This document shows, piece after piece, positions 46,863 to 56,412 of a stretch of DNA of 64,000 nucleotides (within the stretch, counting starts at the first letter, position 1; every line of letters begins with the position of its first letter). Below the pieces are notes generated by a model. The model saw nothing but the letters and a program-made list of their open reading frames with translations. It was not told where the DNA came from and made no database searches. A program made the position numbers and the translations under genes. Source of the DNA: Microbacterium salitolerans (GTDB taxonomy: Bacteria > Actinomycetota > Actinomycetes > Actinomycetales > Microbacteriaceae); contig NZ_JAHKSH010000005.1 of assembly GCF_019720895.1 (NCBI RefSeq), positions 248,001 to 312,000 of the forward strand. Reading direction: 5' to 3'.

Positions 46863-49052
46863 ATGAGCGACACCACGATCGTCGACGCCGGACTCGGCGA
46901 CTCAGAAGACGATGACTTCGACGAGCTGATCGAGGTCGACGAGTCCGATCTGCCCGACCACCGCTTCCTCGACCGCGAACTCAGCTGGCTCGCGTTCAAT
47001 CAGCGCGTGCTCGAGCTCGCCGAGGATCCGCTCGTGCCGCTCCTCGAACGGGCCAACTTCCTCGCGATCTTCGCGAGCAACCTCGACGAGTTCTTCATGG
47101 TGCGCGTCGCCGGCCTCAAGCGCCGCATCGTGACCGGCCTCGCGGTGCCGAACAACATCGGCACGGCGCCGCAGAAGGTGCTCGAGCACATCGCCCGCGA
47201 AGCGCACGCCCTGCAGGAGCGCCACGCCGCGGCATGGAACGACAGCCTCCGCCCCGCGCTCGCCGACGAGGGCATCGAGATCGTCTCGTGGGACGAACTC
47301 ACCGAGCTCGAGCGCGCGGGGCTCTACGAGTACTTCCAGCAGCAGGTCTTCCCTGTCCTCATGCCGCTGGCCGTGGATCCGGCGCACCCCTTCCCGTACA
47401 TCTCGGGGCTGTCGCTCAACCTGGCCGTGCGGATCCGCCACTCGCGGACAGGGCGCGAGGAGTTCGCACGCATCAAGGTGCCGCCCATGCTTCCGCGCGT
47501 CGTCCGGATCGCCGAGGAGGATCCGTCGAGCGATCGCGTGCGCTATCTGCCCCTGGAGGAGCTCATCGCCGAGAATCTCGGCGAGGTCTTCCCCGGGATG
47601 GAGATCCTCCAGCACCACACGTTCCGCCTCACGCGCAACGAGGACATGGTGATCGAGGAGGACGAGTCGGAGAACCTCATCCAGGCGCTGGAGTCCGAGC
47701 TGCTGCGACGCCGGTTCGGCCCGCCGATCCGGCTCGAGATCACCGAGGACATGGACGAGGTCACGCTCGGGCTCCTGCTGGACGAGCTCGACGTCTCGGA
47801 GCAGGAGGTCTACCGGCTGCCCACGCCCCTCGACCTGCGCGCGCTGTTCCAGCTCGGCAGAATCGACCGCCCCGAGCTTCGCTACGCCAAGCACGTCCCC
47901 GTCACACCGCTCGCGTTCCAGCCCGCCGACAGCGACTCGAAGCACGCCAAAGCCGACGTCTTCCAGGCCATCCGCAAGGGCGATGTCGTCGTGCACCACC
48001 CCTACGAGTCGTTCACGACGAGCGTGCAGGCGTTCCTCGAACAGGCCGCACGGGATCCGCAGGTGCTCGCGATCAAGCAGACGCTGTACCGCACGTCGGG
48101 CGACAGCCCCATCGTGCAGGCGCTCATCGACGCCGCCGAGAGCGGTAAGCAGGTGCTCGCGCTCGTCGAGGTGAAGGCGCGCTTCGACGAGGCCAACAAC
48201 ATCGAGTGGGCGAGAATCCTCGAGAAATCGGGCGTGCACGTCGTGTACGGCCTCGTCGGCCTCAAGACCCACTGCAAGATCGCGTCCGTCGTACGCGAGG
48301 AGAACGGCCAGCTGCGGCACTACACGCACGTCGGCACCGGCAACTACAACCCCAAGACGAGCCGGATCTACGAAGACGTCGGCCTGTTCACGTGCGATCC
48401 GGTCGTGGGCCGCGACGTCACGCGCCTCTTCAACGAGCTCAGCGGCTACGCGATCGAGAAGAAGTTCTCGCGCCTTCTGACCGCGCCCCTGCATCTGCGC
48501 AAGGGGCTTCTCAAGCTCATCGATCGCGAACGCCGCCACGCGGCCGCCGGAAAAGCCGCGCAGGTGCGCATCAAGGTCAACTCCATGGTCGACGAGGAGA
48601 TCATCGACGCGCTCTACCGCGCCTCCATGGCGGGCGTGAAGGTCGATGTCTGGGTGCGCGGGATCTGCAGCCTCCGCGTCGACCTGCCGGGGGTGAGCGA
48701 CAACATCCGCGTACGCAGCGTGCTGGGCCGATACCTCGAGCACGCGCGCGTCTTCGCGTTCGAGAACGACGGATCCCCCGAGCTGTTCATCGGCAGCGCC
48801 GACATGATGCATCGCAACCTCGACCGCCGCGTCGAGGCGCTCGTGCAGGTGACGAACACGCAGCACATCACGGACCTGACGGCGTTCTTCGATCTCGCGA
48901 TGGACGACGGCTCGGCGACCTGGCACCTCGGCGAGAGCGGCACCTGGACGCGACGCCATCTCGACGACGACGGCACTCCCCTCCTCGATGTCCAGGACCG
49001 CACGATGACCCTCATCCAGCGGCGCCGCCGCGCGCGCCGGGCGCGGGGGTGA
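46863..49052 (+). CDS. ppk1: Polyphosphate kinase 1
   Basis: A 729-residue PPK1 making polyphosphate from ATP. Domains in order: N-terminal helical domain ([21 protein letters not shown]), a middle head domain, then two phospholipase-D-like catalytic domains. The motif [11 protein letters not shown] carries the likely phospho-His. [19 protein letters not shown] and the late [16 protein letters not shown] are intact. A PHO-box-like site precedes it, consistent with control by the PhoR-PhoP system encoded about 11 kb away. Confidence 0.95.
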   Translation: MSDTTIVDAGLGDSEDDDFDELIEVDESDLPDHRFLDRELSWLAFNQRVLELAEDPLVPLLERANFLAIFASNLDEFFMVRVAGLKRRIVTGLAVPNNIGTAPQKVLEHIAREAHALQERHAAAWNDSLRPALADEGIEIVSWDELTELERAGLYEYFQQQVFPVLMPLAVDPAHPFPYISGLSLNLAVRIRHSRTGREEFARIKVPPMLPRVVRIAEEDPSSDRVRYLPLEELIAENLGEVFPGMEILQHHTFRLTRNEDMVIEEDESENLIQALESELLRRRFGPPIRLEITEDMDEVTLGLLLDELDVSEQEVYRLPTPLDLRALFQLGRIDRPELRYAKHVPVTPLAFQPADSDSKHAKADVFQAIRKGDVVVHHPYESFTTSVQAFLEQAARDPQVLAIKQTLYRTSGDSPIVQALIDAAESGKQVLALVEVKARFDEANNIEWARILEKSGVHVVYGLVGLKTHCKIASVVREENGQLRHYTHVGTGNYNPKTSRIYEDVGLFTCDPVVGRDVTRLFNELSGYAIEKKFSRLLTAPLHLRKGLLKLIDRERRHAAAGKAAQVRIKVNSMVDEEIIDALYRASMAGVKVDVWVRGICSLRVDLPGVSDNIRVRSVLGRYLEHARVFAFENDGSPELFIGSADMMHRNLDRRVEALVQVTNTQHITDLTAFFDLAMDDGSATWHLGESGTWTRRHLDDDGTPLLDVQDRTMTLIQRRRRARRARG

Positions 49053-49054
49053 CG

Positions 49055-50026
49055 ATGGCGAGCGCACGCACCGGATCCTCGTCCCGGACTCGCCAGAAGT
49101 CGACGGTGTACGCGGCCGGCGGGGTGATGTGGCGATACGAGGGCGACCGGCTCCTCGTGCTGCTCGTCGAGCGCACGAAGTTCCGCGACGTGTCCTTCCC
49201 GAAGGGCAAGGTCGATCCGGGCGAGACGCTGCCCGAGACGGCCGTGCGGGAGCTCGAGGAGGAGACGGGCGTGCGCGGATCCCTCGGTCCGTCGCTCGGC
49301 ACCGTGCAGTACCACATGCCCTCCGGGCGCGAGAAGGTCGTGCAGTACTGGGCCGTCGAGACGACGCCCGAGGCGCTCAAGGCCTCCACCTTCCAGCCCA
49401 ACAAGGAGATCTCGGCCCTCCAGTGGGTCACCCCTGGCAAGGCGCGGAAGAAGCTCAGTTACCCGATCGATCGCCAGGTCCTCGACGGCTTCGAGCAGCT
49501 CGTCGCGGCGGGCGGGCTCGGCACCTTCGCCCTGGTGCTGATGCGCCACGGCCAGGCGGAATCGCTGTCGTCCGCCGCATCCGACGCGGAGCGCGCCCTC
49601 ACGCCGCGCGGAGAGAAGCAGGCCCACGGAGCCGTCGGCCCCCTGCGCGCGTTCGGCGTGCGCCGCATCATCTCCTCCACGGCGCGGCGCTGCGTGCAGA
49701 CCGTCACCCCCGTCTCGCGCGCCCTCGGTCAGCGCATCCACGACACCGACCTCATCAGCCAGGACGCGTGGGAGCGCTCGGATGGCGACGTGCCGTCGAT
49801 CGTCGACAAGCGGATCCGCAAGGCCAAGCCCGCCGTCCTGTGCTCGCACGGGCCCGTGATCCCGCAGCTGATGGAGGCGATCGCCGAGGCCACCTCGACG
49901 CCGTTCTCGCGCGAGCTGTCGGCGGCGGCGTCTCTCCGCACGGGGGCCTTCACGGTCGTGCACGTATCCCGCGCGGATCCGTCGCACGGCATCGTCGCGA
50001 TCGAGTCGCACGCTTCGACCGCCTAG
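49055..50026 (+). CDS. mutT1: NUDIX hydrolase fused to histidine phosphatase (MutT1-like)
   Basis: A 323-residue two-domain enzyme. The N-terminal NUDIX box is GKVDPGETLPETAVRELEEETGV. The C-terminal domain is a histidine phosphatase (LVLMRHGQAES; the second His in LCSHGPVIPQLME). This is the layout of M. tuberculosis MutT1, which removes 8-oxo-dGTP and hydrolyses diadenosine polyphosphates. The gene begins 2 bases after the ppk stop, so it is cotranscribed with ppk1. Confidence 0.9.
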   Translation: MASARTGSSSRTRQKSTVYAAGGVMWRYEGDRLLVLLVERTKFRDVSFPKGKVDPGETLPETAVRELEEETGVRGSLGPSLGTVQYHMPSGREKVVQYWAVETTPEALKASTFQPNKEISALQWVTPGKARKKLSYPIDRQVLDGFEQLVAAGGLGTFALVLMRHGQAESLSSAASDAERALTPRGEKQAHGAVGPLRAFGVRRIISSTARRCVQTVTPVSRALGQRIHDTDLISQDAWERSDGDVPSIVDKRIRKAKPAVLCSHGPVIPQLMEAIAEATSTPFSRELSAAASLRTGAFTVVHVSRADPSHGIVAIESHASTA

Positions 50027-50035
50027 GCTGGGCGC

Positions 50036-51040
50036 GTGACCAAAGCACGACTCTTCTCCGGCATGCAGCCCTCCGCCGACTCGCTCCAGATCGGCAACTA
50101 CATCGGCGCGCTCATGCAGTGGCGCGACATGCAGGAGGAGTACGACGCGTTCTTCACCGTCGTCGACCTGCACGCCATCACCGTGCCGCAGGATCCGGTC
50201 CAGCTGCGCGAGAAGACGCGTCGCACCGCCGCACAGTACATCGCCGCCGGCATCGAGCCATCGAAGTCGACGCTCTACGTGCAGTCGCAGGTGCCCGCGC
50301 ACGCCGAGCTGGCGTGGATCCTCTCGACGATCACGGGCTTCGGCGAGGCCGGCCGGATGACCCAGTTCAAGGACAAGTCGCAGCGATACGGCTCCGACCA
50401 GGCGAGCGTCGGGCTGTTCACCTACCCCGTGCTGATGGCGGCCGACATCCTGCTCTACCAGACGGAGGCCGTGCCGGTCGGCGACGACCAGAAGCAGCAC
50501 GTCGAGCTGACCCGCAACCTCGCCGAGCGCTTCAACGCGCGCTTCGGCGAGACGTTCACCGTGCCGGAGCCCGTCATCCAGAAGGAGACGGCGCGCATCT
50601 ACGACCTGCAGGACCCGACGTCGAAGATGTCGAAGTCGGCAGAGTCGCAGGCGGGTGTGCTCTACCTGCTCGACGACGTGAACGTCACGGCGAAGAAGAT
50701 CATGCGCGCGGTCACCGACAGCGACGGCGTCGTGCGCTACGACCGGGAGACCAAGCCCGGTGTGGCCAATCTCCTGTCGATCTACGCGGCCCTCACGGGG
50801 CGCGAGATCTCGGCGATCGAGGACGAGTACGCCGGTCGCGGGTACGGCGACTTCAAGAAGGGCCTGCGCGATGTCGTCGTGGCCGAGTTCGAACCGGTGC
50901 GCGCGCGTGCCCTCGAACTCCTCGAGGATCCGGCCGAACTCGACCGCACGCTCGCCGCCAACGCCGATCGGGCGGCGACCGCCGCCGAGGAGACGCTGTC
51001 GGCCGTGTACGACCGCGTCGGACTCCTGCGCCGTGGGTGA
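50036..51040 (+). CDS. trpS: Tryptophanyl-tRNA synthetase
   Basis: A 334-residue class I synthetase. SGMQPSADSLQIGNYIGAL holds the HIGH-like motif, VGDDQKQHVELTRNLAERFN the tryptophan pocket, and TSKMSKSAES the KMSKS loop. GTG 50036 is the start. Length matches bacterial TrpS. Confidence 0.96.
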   Translation: MTKARLFSGMQPSADSLQIGNYIGALMQWRDMQEEYDAFFTVVDLHAITVPQDPVQLREKTRRTAAQYIAAGIEPSKSTLYVQSQVPAHAELAWILSTITGFGEAGRMTQFKDKSQRYGSDQASVGLFTYPVLMAADILLYQTEAVPVGDDQKQHVELTRNLAERFNARFGETFTVPEPVIQKETARIYDLQDPTSKMSKSAESQAGVLYLLDDVNVTAKKIMRAVTDSDGVVRYDRETKPGVANLLSIYAALTGREISAIEDEYAGRGYGDFKKGLRDVVVAEFEPVRARALELLEDPAELDRTLAANADRAATAAEETLSAVYDRVGLLRRG

Positions 51041-51599
51041 CCCGGTCCCCCTCCGCACACCTCGCCTGTTCCTCACCGTCCCCGGACCGGACGATGTCGA
51101 CGCGATCTTCGACGCGTGTCAGGATCCGCTGATCCAGAAGTACACGACCGTCCCGTCGCCGTACACGCGCGACGACGCCGAGACCTTCGTCGGGCTCGTC
51201 GCAGACTGGTGGGACTCGGGCGCCGAGCACGTGTGGGCGATGCGCGCGGGCGACGAGCTCGTCGGCATGGTGGGTCTCCACCGCATCAAGGACGGCGCGG
51301 CCGAGCTCGGCTACTGGACGGCGCCCGCCGGGCGCGGGCAGGGATACACGACCGAGGCCGCGCGCGCCGTCGTCGAGTTCGCGTTCGGCCCGATGCGGCT
51401 CGAGCGCCTCGAATGGCATGCCGTCGTGGGCAACACGGCGTCGGCACGCGTCGCACAGAAGCTCGGCTTCCAGCTCGAGGGCACGCGACGGATGGGCCTT
51501 GCCCACCACGGCGCAGGCGGATCCCACGGTCGCACCGACGGCTGGATCGCCGGACTGCTGTCGTCCGACCCCCGCACGGAGTCCGCCTGGGGGCTGTAG
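51033..51599 (+). CDS. GNAT acetyltransferase (RimJ/RimL-like)
   Basis: A 188-residue GNAT protein. Acetyl-CoA motif A is seen in ELGYWTAPAGRGQGYTTEAARAVVEFAFG, with Q/R-x-x-G-x-G/A in GRGQGY. It starts at GTG 51033 and overlaps trpS by 8 bases. The RimJ/RimL type often acetylates N-termini of ribosomal proteins, but the target here is unknown. Confidence 0.85.
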   Translation: MGDPVPLRTPRLFLTVPGPDDVDAIFDACQDPLIQKYTTVPSPYTRDDAETFVGLVADWWDSGAEHVWAMRAGDELVGMVGLHRIKDGAAELGYWTAPAGRGQGYTTEAARAVVEFAFGPMRLERLEWHAVVGNTASARVAQKLGFQLEGTRRMGLAHHGAGGSHGRTDGWIAGLLSSDPRTESAWGL

Positions 51600-51606
51600 C
51601 TCGAGC

Positions 51607-52125
51607 TCAGCGCACCGGCACGGACATGACGGTGCGCACGATCCAGTCGTGACCGTGGTCGTCCTCGGTGTGCGTCATGCCGAGATTCTCGGCGACACCG
51701 CGGGATGCGGCGTTCTCCGGATGGATGATCGCCGTGAGCTCGGTCGGCGCGAAACGGCGCCGCGCCTCCTCTAGGCACGCACGCGCGGCCTCCGTCGCCA
51801 GCCCCTGCCCCTGATGCTCCGGCCGCACGTGATACCCCACCTCGAGCACATCGCGGCCGTTGGTCTTCTGCCACGTGAGGCCGCAGTCGCCGACGAACGT
51901 CCCGTCGAGCATCTCGATGATCCACAGTCCGAAGCCGTGCTCCGCGTAGCGCTCCTGCATGCGACGGATCCACTCGGCAGCCTCGTCACGGGACTTCGGC
52001 GCGGGATAGAACTCCATCACACGCGGATCGCCGAGGAGCGCGGCCATCGCGTCGAGGTCCTCGATCGTCATCTCGCGGAAGCTCAGGCGAGCGGTGTCGT
52101 GCGGGGTCCGGCGGTCGGGAGTCAT
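51607..52125 (-). CDS. GNAT acetyltransferase
   Basis: A 172-residue GNAT protein. Conserved features are LSFREMTIEDLDAMAALLGDPRVMEFY and the acetyl-CoA loop VGYHVRPEHQGQGLATEAARACL. Convergent with the preceding acetyltransferase and divergent from the riboflavin operon. Substrate unknown. Confidence 0.87.
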   Translation of the reverse strand: MTPDRRTPHDTARLSFREMTIEDLDAMAALLGDPRVMEFYPAPKSRDEAAEWIRRMQERYAEHGFGLWIIEMLDGTFVGDCGLTWQKTNGRDVLEVGYHVRPEHQGQGLATEAARACLEEARRRFAPTELTAIIHPENAASRGVAENLGMTHTEDDHGHDWIVRTVMSVPVR

Positions 52126-52188
52126 CTGTCCAGCGTATTGCGGCGCCCGGGAATACCTGCAGCAAAGGCGCGTTAGGCTGAGGGCAGC

Positions 52189-52328
52189 ACGTGCTCCGGG
52201 GTCGGTGAGAATCCGAACCGGCGGTGACAGTCCGCGAGCTCCTCGTCTGAGGGGCTGATCCGGTGGGATTCCGGAACCGACGGTGATGCTGGCAGCAGCC
52301 AGATCAGTCCGGATGGGAGGCAGCACGG
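52189..52328 (+). promoter_or_regulatory. FMN riboswitch (RFN element)
   Basis: The leader of the rib operon carries the conserved RFN segments in order: GTGCTCCGGGGTCGGTGAGA, CCGGCGGTGACAGTCC, GGTGGGATTCCGGAACCGACGGT and the closing GTCCGGATGGGAGGCAGCAC. FMN binding is expected to shut down riboflavin synthesis. Confidence 0.97.
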
Positions 52329-52329
52329 C

Positions 52330-52346
52330 GAAGCCCTGTGGGCTTC
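52330..52346 (+). terminator. Expression-platform hairpin of the FMN riboswitch
   Basis: GAAGCCC (52330-52336) and GGGCTTC (52340-52346) form a 7-bp hairpin with a 3-base loop directly after the aptamer, followed by TTCCGT. The U-tract is poor, so it may act by termination or by ribosome-site control; the ribD start is 43 bases on. Confidence 0.5.
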
Positions 52347-52388
52347 TTCCGTAACCCCCGGCGCCGTCTCAGACGGAAGGGTTCACGG

Positions 52389-53408
52389 ATGGCCGGTTCG
52401 GTGGAGATCGCCGCGATGCGTCGCGCGCTGGAGCTCGCCGCACGCGGTCGGCAGACGCGCAACCCCCAGGTGGGCGCTGTCATCCTGTCCCCCGGCGGCG
52501 ACGTGATCGCCGAGGGGTGGCACCACGGCGCGGGCACCGCGCACGCCGAAGTCGACGCCCTGTCGCACCTGGCGCACGGCGATGCGCGAGGCGCAACAGC
52601 CATCGTCACGCTCGAGCCCTGCAGCCACACGGGCCGCACCGGCCCCTGCACGGAGGCCCTCATCGCGGCCGGCGTGGCGCGGGTGGTCTACGCGCTCGAC
52701 GATCCGGGCGAGCACGAGGGCGGCGGCGCCGCCCGCCTGCGCGCGGCGGGCATCGAGGTCGAGGGCGGCGCCCTCGAAGACGAGGCGCGTGCGTTCCTGG
52801 ATCCCTGGCTCACCGCTCGGCGTCTCGGACGCCCTCATGTCACGGTCAAGTGGGCGCAGAGCCTCGATGGCCGCGCCGCTGCGGCGGATGGGTCGAGCCA
52901 GTGGATCACCGGCCCCGTCGCGCGCGCCGACGTGCACCGCCGGCGCGCGGAAGCCGACGCGATCGTCGCCGGCACCGGCACCGTGCTGGCCGACGACCCC
53001 GCGCTCACCGCGCGCGACGGCGAGCAGCTGCTCCCTCACCAGCCGGTTCCGGTGATCATCGGATCCCGTGAGGTGCCCGCGGACGCGCGGATCCGTCGGC
53101 ATCCGCACGCCCCGATCGTCCACCGCACCCACGACCTGGCCGCCGTTCTCGACGATCTCGCCGATCGCGGCCTGCACCGCGTGTTCGTCGAGGGCGGGCC
53201 GACGCTGGCGAGCGCGTTTCTCGCGGCGGGCCTGGCGGATCGCGTGCTCGCCTACATCGCACCGACCCTCATCGGCGGCCCCCGGGCCGCCCTGACAGAC
53301 CTCGGCGTCGAGACGATCGCGGGACAGCGACGCCTCGCGATCGACGCCGTCGAACGACTCGGCGACGACCTGCTCGTCATCGCTCTGCCCGAAGGAGAGA
53401 CCCACTGA
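52389..53408 (+). CDS. ribD: Bifunctional diaminohydroxyphosphoribosylaminopyrimidine deaminase/reductase
   Basis: A 339-residue RibD. The N-terminal cytidine-deaminase-like domain has the zinc motif HAEVDAL and PCSHTGRTGPC. The C-terminal reductase domain begins near PHVTVKWAQSLDGRAA and contains GSSQWITG. It carries out two steps of riboflavin synthesis. GGAAGGG precedes the ATG. Confidence 0.95.
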   Translation: MAGSVEIAAMRRALELAARGRQTRNPQVGAVILSPGGDVIAEGWHHGAGTAHAEVDALSHLAHGDARGATAIVTLEPCSHTGRTGPCTEALIAAGVARVVYALDDPGEHEGGGAARLRAAGIEVEGGALEDEARAFLDPWLTARRLGRPHVTVKWAQSLDGRAAAADGSSQWITGPVARADVHRRRAEADAIVAGTGTVLADDPALTARDGEQLLPHQPVPVIIGSREVPADARIRRHPHAPIVHRTHDLAAVLDDLADRGLHRVFVEGGPTLASAFLAAGLADRVLAYIAPTLIGGPRAALTDLGVETIAGQRRLAIDAVERLGDDLLVIALPEGETH

Positions 53409-54043
53409 TGTTCACCGGAATCATCGAGGAGATCGGTCGCGTCACGGCCGTCGAGCCGTCGGGCGACGGCGTGCGCCTCACGATCCGCGCGCCGAAGGCC
53501 GTCGAAGGCGTGCGCCATGGCGACTCGATCGCGATCAGCGGCGTCTGCCTCACCGTGATCGAGTGGACGGACGAGGGCTTCACCGCCGACGTCATGAAGC
53601 AGACGATCGATATGTCGACGTTCGATCGCGTCGCGCCCGGCGCGCACGTCAACGTCGAGCGCGCACTCGCGTCGGGCGGCCGCCTCGGCGGGCACATCGT
53701 GCAGGGGCACATCGACGGCACCGGAGCCATCGTCGAGGTCCGCCCCGGCGAAGAATGGCAGGTCGTGCGCGTCGAGATCCCGCACGAGCTGGCACCGCTC
53801 GTCGTCGACAAGGGATCCATCACCCTCGACGGCACGTCCCTCACCGTGAGCGCCGTCAGCGAGGCAGGCGCCCCCCGGCCCTGGCTCGAGGTCTCGCTCA
53901 TCCCCGAGACGCTCCGCGCCACGACGTTCGGTGAGCGCCGCCCGGGCGATTCCCTCAACGTCGAGACCGACATCCTCGCCCGCCACGTGCAGCGCCTTGT
54001 GGCGTTCTCGAACACTCCCGCAACAGAAGGATCCGCGCGATGA
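53408..54043 (+). CDS. ribE: Riboflavin synthase, alpha subunit
   Basis: A 211-residue enzyme of two tandem lumazine-binding domains. MFTGIIEEIG is the signature start; GVCLTVIEWTDEGFTADVMKQT and GTSLTVSAVSEAG mark the two repeats. It makes riboflavin by dismutation of 6,7-dimethyl-8-ribityllumazine. It overlaps ribD by one base. Confidence 0.96.
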   Translation: MFTGIIEEIGRVTAVEPSGDGVRLTIRAPKAVEGVRHGDSIAISGVCLTVIEWTDEGFTADVMKQTIDMSTFDRVAPGAHVNVERALASGGRLGGHIVQGHIDGTGAIVEVRPGEEWQVVRVEIPHELAPLVVDKGSITLDGTSLTVSAVSEAGAPRPWLEVSLIPETLRATTFGERRPGDSLNVETDILARHVQRLVAFSNTPATEGSAR

Positions 54044-55323
54044 GCATCGACGCCCTGCCCCCGCTCTCGACGATCGACGAGGCCCTCGCCGCGCTGCGCG
54101 CGGGCCTGCCGGTGATGGTCGCCGACGACGAGAAGCGCGAGAACGAGGGCGACGTGATCCTCTCGGCTCAGCTCGCCCGGCCGGAGCAGATCGCCTGGAT
54201 GGTCCGGTACACCTCGGGCTACCTCTGCGCGCCGATGCCGCAGGAGTGGGCAGATCGCCTCGACCTGCCTCCCATGGTCACCCGCAACGAGGACTCCCGC
54301 AGCACGGCCTACACGGTGTCGGTCGACGCGGCGTCCGGCGTGACGACGGGCATCAGCGCGAGCGATCGGTCGCGCACACTGAACGTGCTGGCAGATCCCG
54401 ACGCGACGCCCGAGAGCGTCATCCGCCCCGGCCATATCCTCCCTCTGCGCGCCATGCCGGGAGGCGTGCGCCAGCGTGCGGGTCATACCGAAGCGGCCGT
54501 CGACCTCATGGTGCTCGCGGGCCTCGCACCGGTCGGCGTGATCGGGGAGGTCATCGCGGACGACGGCGAGATGATGCGCCTGCCCGGCCTGCTCGAGATG
54601 GGCCACGCCGAGGGCGTCCCCGTCATCACGATCGAGCAGCTGGCCGCCTACCTCGACGAGGTGGATCCGCAGCCGACCGCCGAGACGGCCAGCCGCTCGG
54701 TCAGCCTGCGCGCCGAGACGACGGTTCCGACGCGCCACGGAGATATGCGCTTCCTGGCATACAGGGATCGCGCGACGGGAACGGATCACCTGGCGATCGT
54801 CTCCGGCGACCTGACGGCCCCCGCCCCGCTCGTGCGCGTGCATTCGGAGTGTCTGACGGGCGAGGCTCTCGGATCCCTGAAGTGCGAGTGCGGTCCGCAG
54901 CTGGATGCCGCGCTCGAAACGGTGGCTCAGCGCGGCGGCATCGTGATCTACATGCGCGGCCATGAGGGCCGCGGCATCGGTCTCATCAACAAGCTCCGCG
55001 CCTATGCGCTGCAGGAGCGCGGCTTCGACACGCTCGACGCCAACACCGAGCTGGGCCTCCCCGCCGATGCGCGCGACTACGCGGCGGCGGCATCGATCCT
55101 CGCCGATCTCGGCGTCGAACAGCTGCGCCTCCTGACGAACAACACCGACAAGGTCACGCAGCTGCGGGGCTTCGGCATCGATGTGGTCGAGCAGGTGCCG
55201 CTCATCGTGGGCGTCGGGCCCAACAACCACCAGTACTTGGAGACGAAGCGCGACCGCATGGGCCACATCCTCGGCGAGGCCGAGATGCAGGCGGCCGTCG
55301 CTCGCATGCACGAGGGAGCATAA
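54040..55323 (+). CDS. ribBA: Bifunctional DHBP synthase/GTP cyclohydrolase II
   Basis: A 427-residue fusion. The first domain (RibB) has ADDEKRENEGDV and GHTEAAVDLMVLAGL. The second (RibA) has the zinc motif HSECLTGEALGSLKCECGPQL and YMRGHEGRGIGL. It supplies both precursors of the riboflavin pathway. It overlaps ribE by ATGA. Confidence 0.96.
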   Translation: MSIDALPPLSTIDEALAALRAGLPVMVADDEKRENEGDVILSAQLARPEQIAWMVRYTSGYLCAPMPQEWADRLDLPPMVTRNEDSRSTAYTVSVDAASGVTTGISASDRSRTLNVLADPDATPESVIRPGHILPLRAMPGGVRQRAGHTEAAVDLMVLAGLAPVGVIGEVIADDGEMMRLPGLLEMGHAEGVPVITIEQLAAYLDEVDPQPTAETASRSVSLRAETTVPTRHGDMRFLAYRDRATGTDHLAIVSGDLTAPAPLVRVHSECLTGEALGSLKCECGPQLDAALETVAQRGGIVIYMRGHEGRGIGLINKLRAYALQERGFDTLDANTELGLPADARDYAAAASILADLGVEQLRLLTNNTDKVTQLRGFGIDVVEQVPLIVGVGPNNHQYLETKRDRMGHILGEAEMQAAVARMHEGA

Positions 55324-55326
55324 GAC

Positions 55327-55800
55327 GTGGCAGGAACGGGACAGCCTCAGCAGGGCGGAGTCGACGCCACCGGAATCCGGGTGGTCGTCGTCGCGGGCAC
55401 GTGGCACGCGCGCATTGCGGACGCCCTCCTCGCGGGATCCGAGCGAATGCTCGAGCAGGCGAACGCTGACTACCGTGTCGTGCGCGTGGCGGGGGCCTTC
55501 GAGCTCGCCGTCGTCGCGCAGCGCGCCCTCGCGCAGGGTGCGGACGCCGTCGTGACGCTCGGCGTCATCATCCGCGGCGGCACGCCTCACTTCGAGTACA
55601 TCGCGTCGGCGACGACCGACGGACTGACGCGCGTCGCACTCGACGCCGGAAAACCCGTCGGATTCGGCGTGCTCACGATCGACGACGAGCAGCAGGGCCT
55701 CGACCGCGCGGGCATCGACGGGTCGAAGGAGGACAAGGGCTTCGAAGCCGCCGACGCGGCCGTGCGCGCGGTCCTGGCTCTTCGTGATCTCAGCGCCTGA
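55327..55800 (+). CDS. ribH: 6,7-dimethyl-8-ribityllumazine synthase
   Basis: A 157-residue lumazine synthase. VAGAFELAVVAQRAL (usually GSFEIP), LGVIIRGGTPHFEYIA and KGFEAADAAV are the conserved segments; His in TPHFEY acts in catalysis. The start is GTG 55327, 3 bases after the ribBA stop. It completes the riboswitch-controlled operon ribD-ribE-ribBA-ribH. Confidence 0.95.
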   Translation: MAGTGQPQQGGVDATGIRVVVVAGTWHARIADALLAGSERMLEQANADYRVVRVAGAFELAVVAQRALAQGADAVVTLGVIIRGGTPHFEYIASATTDGLTRVALDAGKPVGFGVLTIDDEQQGLDRAGIDGSKEDKGFEAADAAVRAVLALRDLSA

Positions 55801-55838
55801 CGTTTCGCGACGCTCGATTTCTACGTAGAGTCGAAGAC

Positions 55839-56189
55839 ATGGAGATCCTTCGCAGCGTCGTCGTCCTCGTGCACCTCATCGGCTTCGCCACCCTGTTCGG
55901 ATCGTGGATCGTCGAGGCCGCGAGCGGCCGCCGCGAGATCACGCGAATCATGCACTGGGGTCTGGCGATCGCGCTCGTCGCAGGACTCGCCCTGGCGGCA
56001 CCGTGGGGCCTCGACGGCGACCCGAACTACATGAAGATCGGCGTCAAGCTCGTCGTCGTCATCGTGATCGGCGCCCTGCTCGGCATCGGGGGCGCACGTC
56101 AGAAGCGCACGGGCGAGGTGCCCGCCGCCCTCTTCTGGCTCATCGGCATCCTCACGGTGCTCAATGCAGCCCTTGCCGTCCTGTGGTGA
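55839..56189 (+). CDS. Small membrane protein, four helices
   Basis: A 116-residue protein with four hydrophobic helices and charged turns. It opens with MEILRSVVVLVHLIGFATLFGSWIVEA. It follows ribH by 38 bases on the same strand, so cotranscription with the rib operon is possible. It is not recognised as a known flavin transporter; function unknown. Confidence 0.75.
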   Translation: MEILRSVVVLVHLIGFATLFGSWIVEAASGRREITRIMHWGLAIALVAGLALAAPWGLDGDPNYMKIGVKLVVVIVIGALLGIGGARQKRTGEVPAALFWLIGILTVLNAALAVLW

Positions 56190-56242
56190 TGCTGCAAATA
56201 TTCTGTATGCACTGAGCATTCTGCTCATCGGTGCGCACGAAG

Positions 56243-56285
56243 CGCGCCCGGTTCCCCTCCTGCAGATCGCTGGGGTCCGGGCGCG
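56243..56285 (+). terminator. Terminator of the riboflavin operon region
   Basis: CGCGCCCGG (56243-56251) and CCGGGCGCG (56277-56285) form a 9-bp stem with a 25-base loop; TTTCTCATTCT follows at once, giving a U-rich tail on the plus strand. Confidence 0.7.
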
Positions 56286-56412
56286 TTTCTCATTCTGCTT
56301 CACCCGCGATTAACCTGGGTGTCTGCGCGTCGGCTTCACGGCCGGCGCTTTCTGCGATTCTCGGCCCGCTTCGGGCCGGAGTCGGTCCCACCCACCGCAC
56401 CTCAGGTAGATC

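Noticed and set aside
56190-56230. AT-rich stretch with repeated ATTCTG as an operator for the MHS transporter
   Set aside because: The repeat is short, asymmetric and on the 5' side of a terminator, so it is unlikely to control the transporter.
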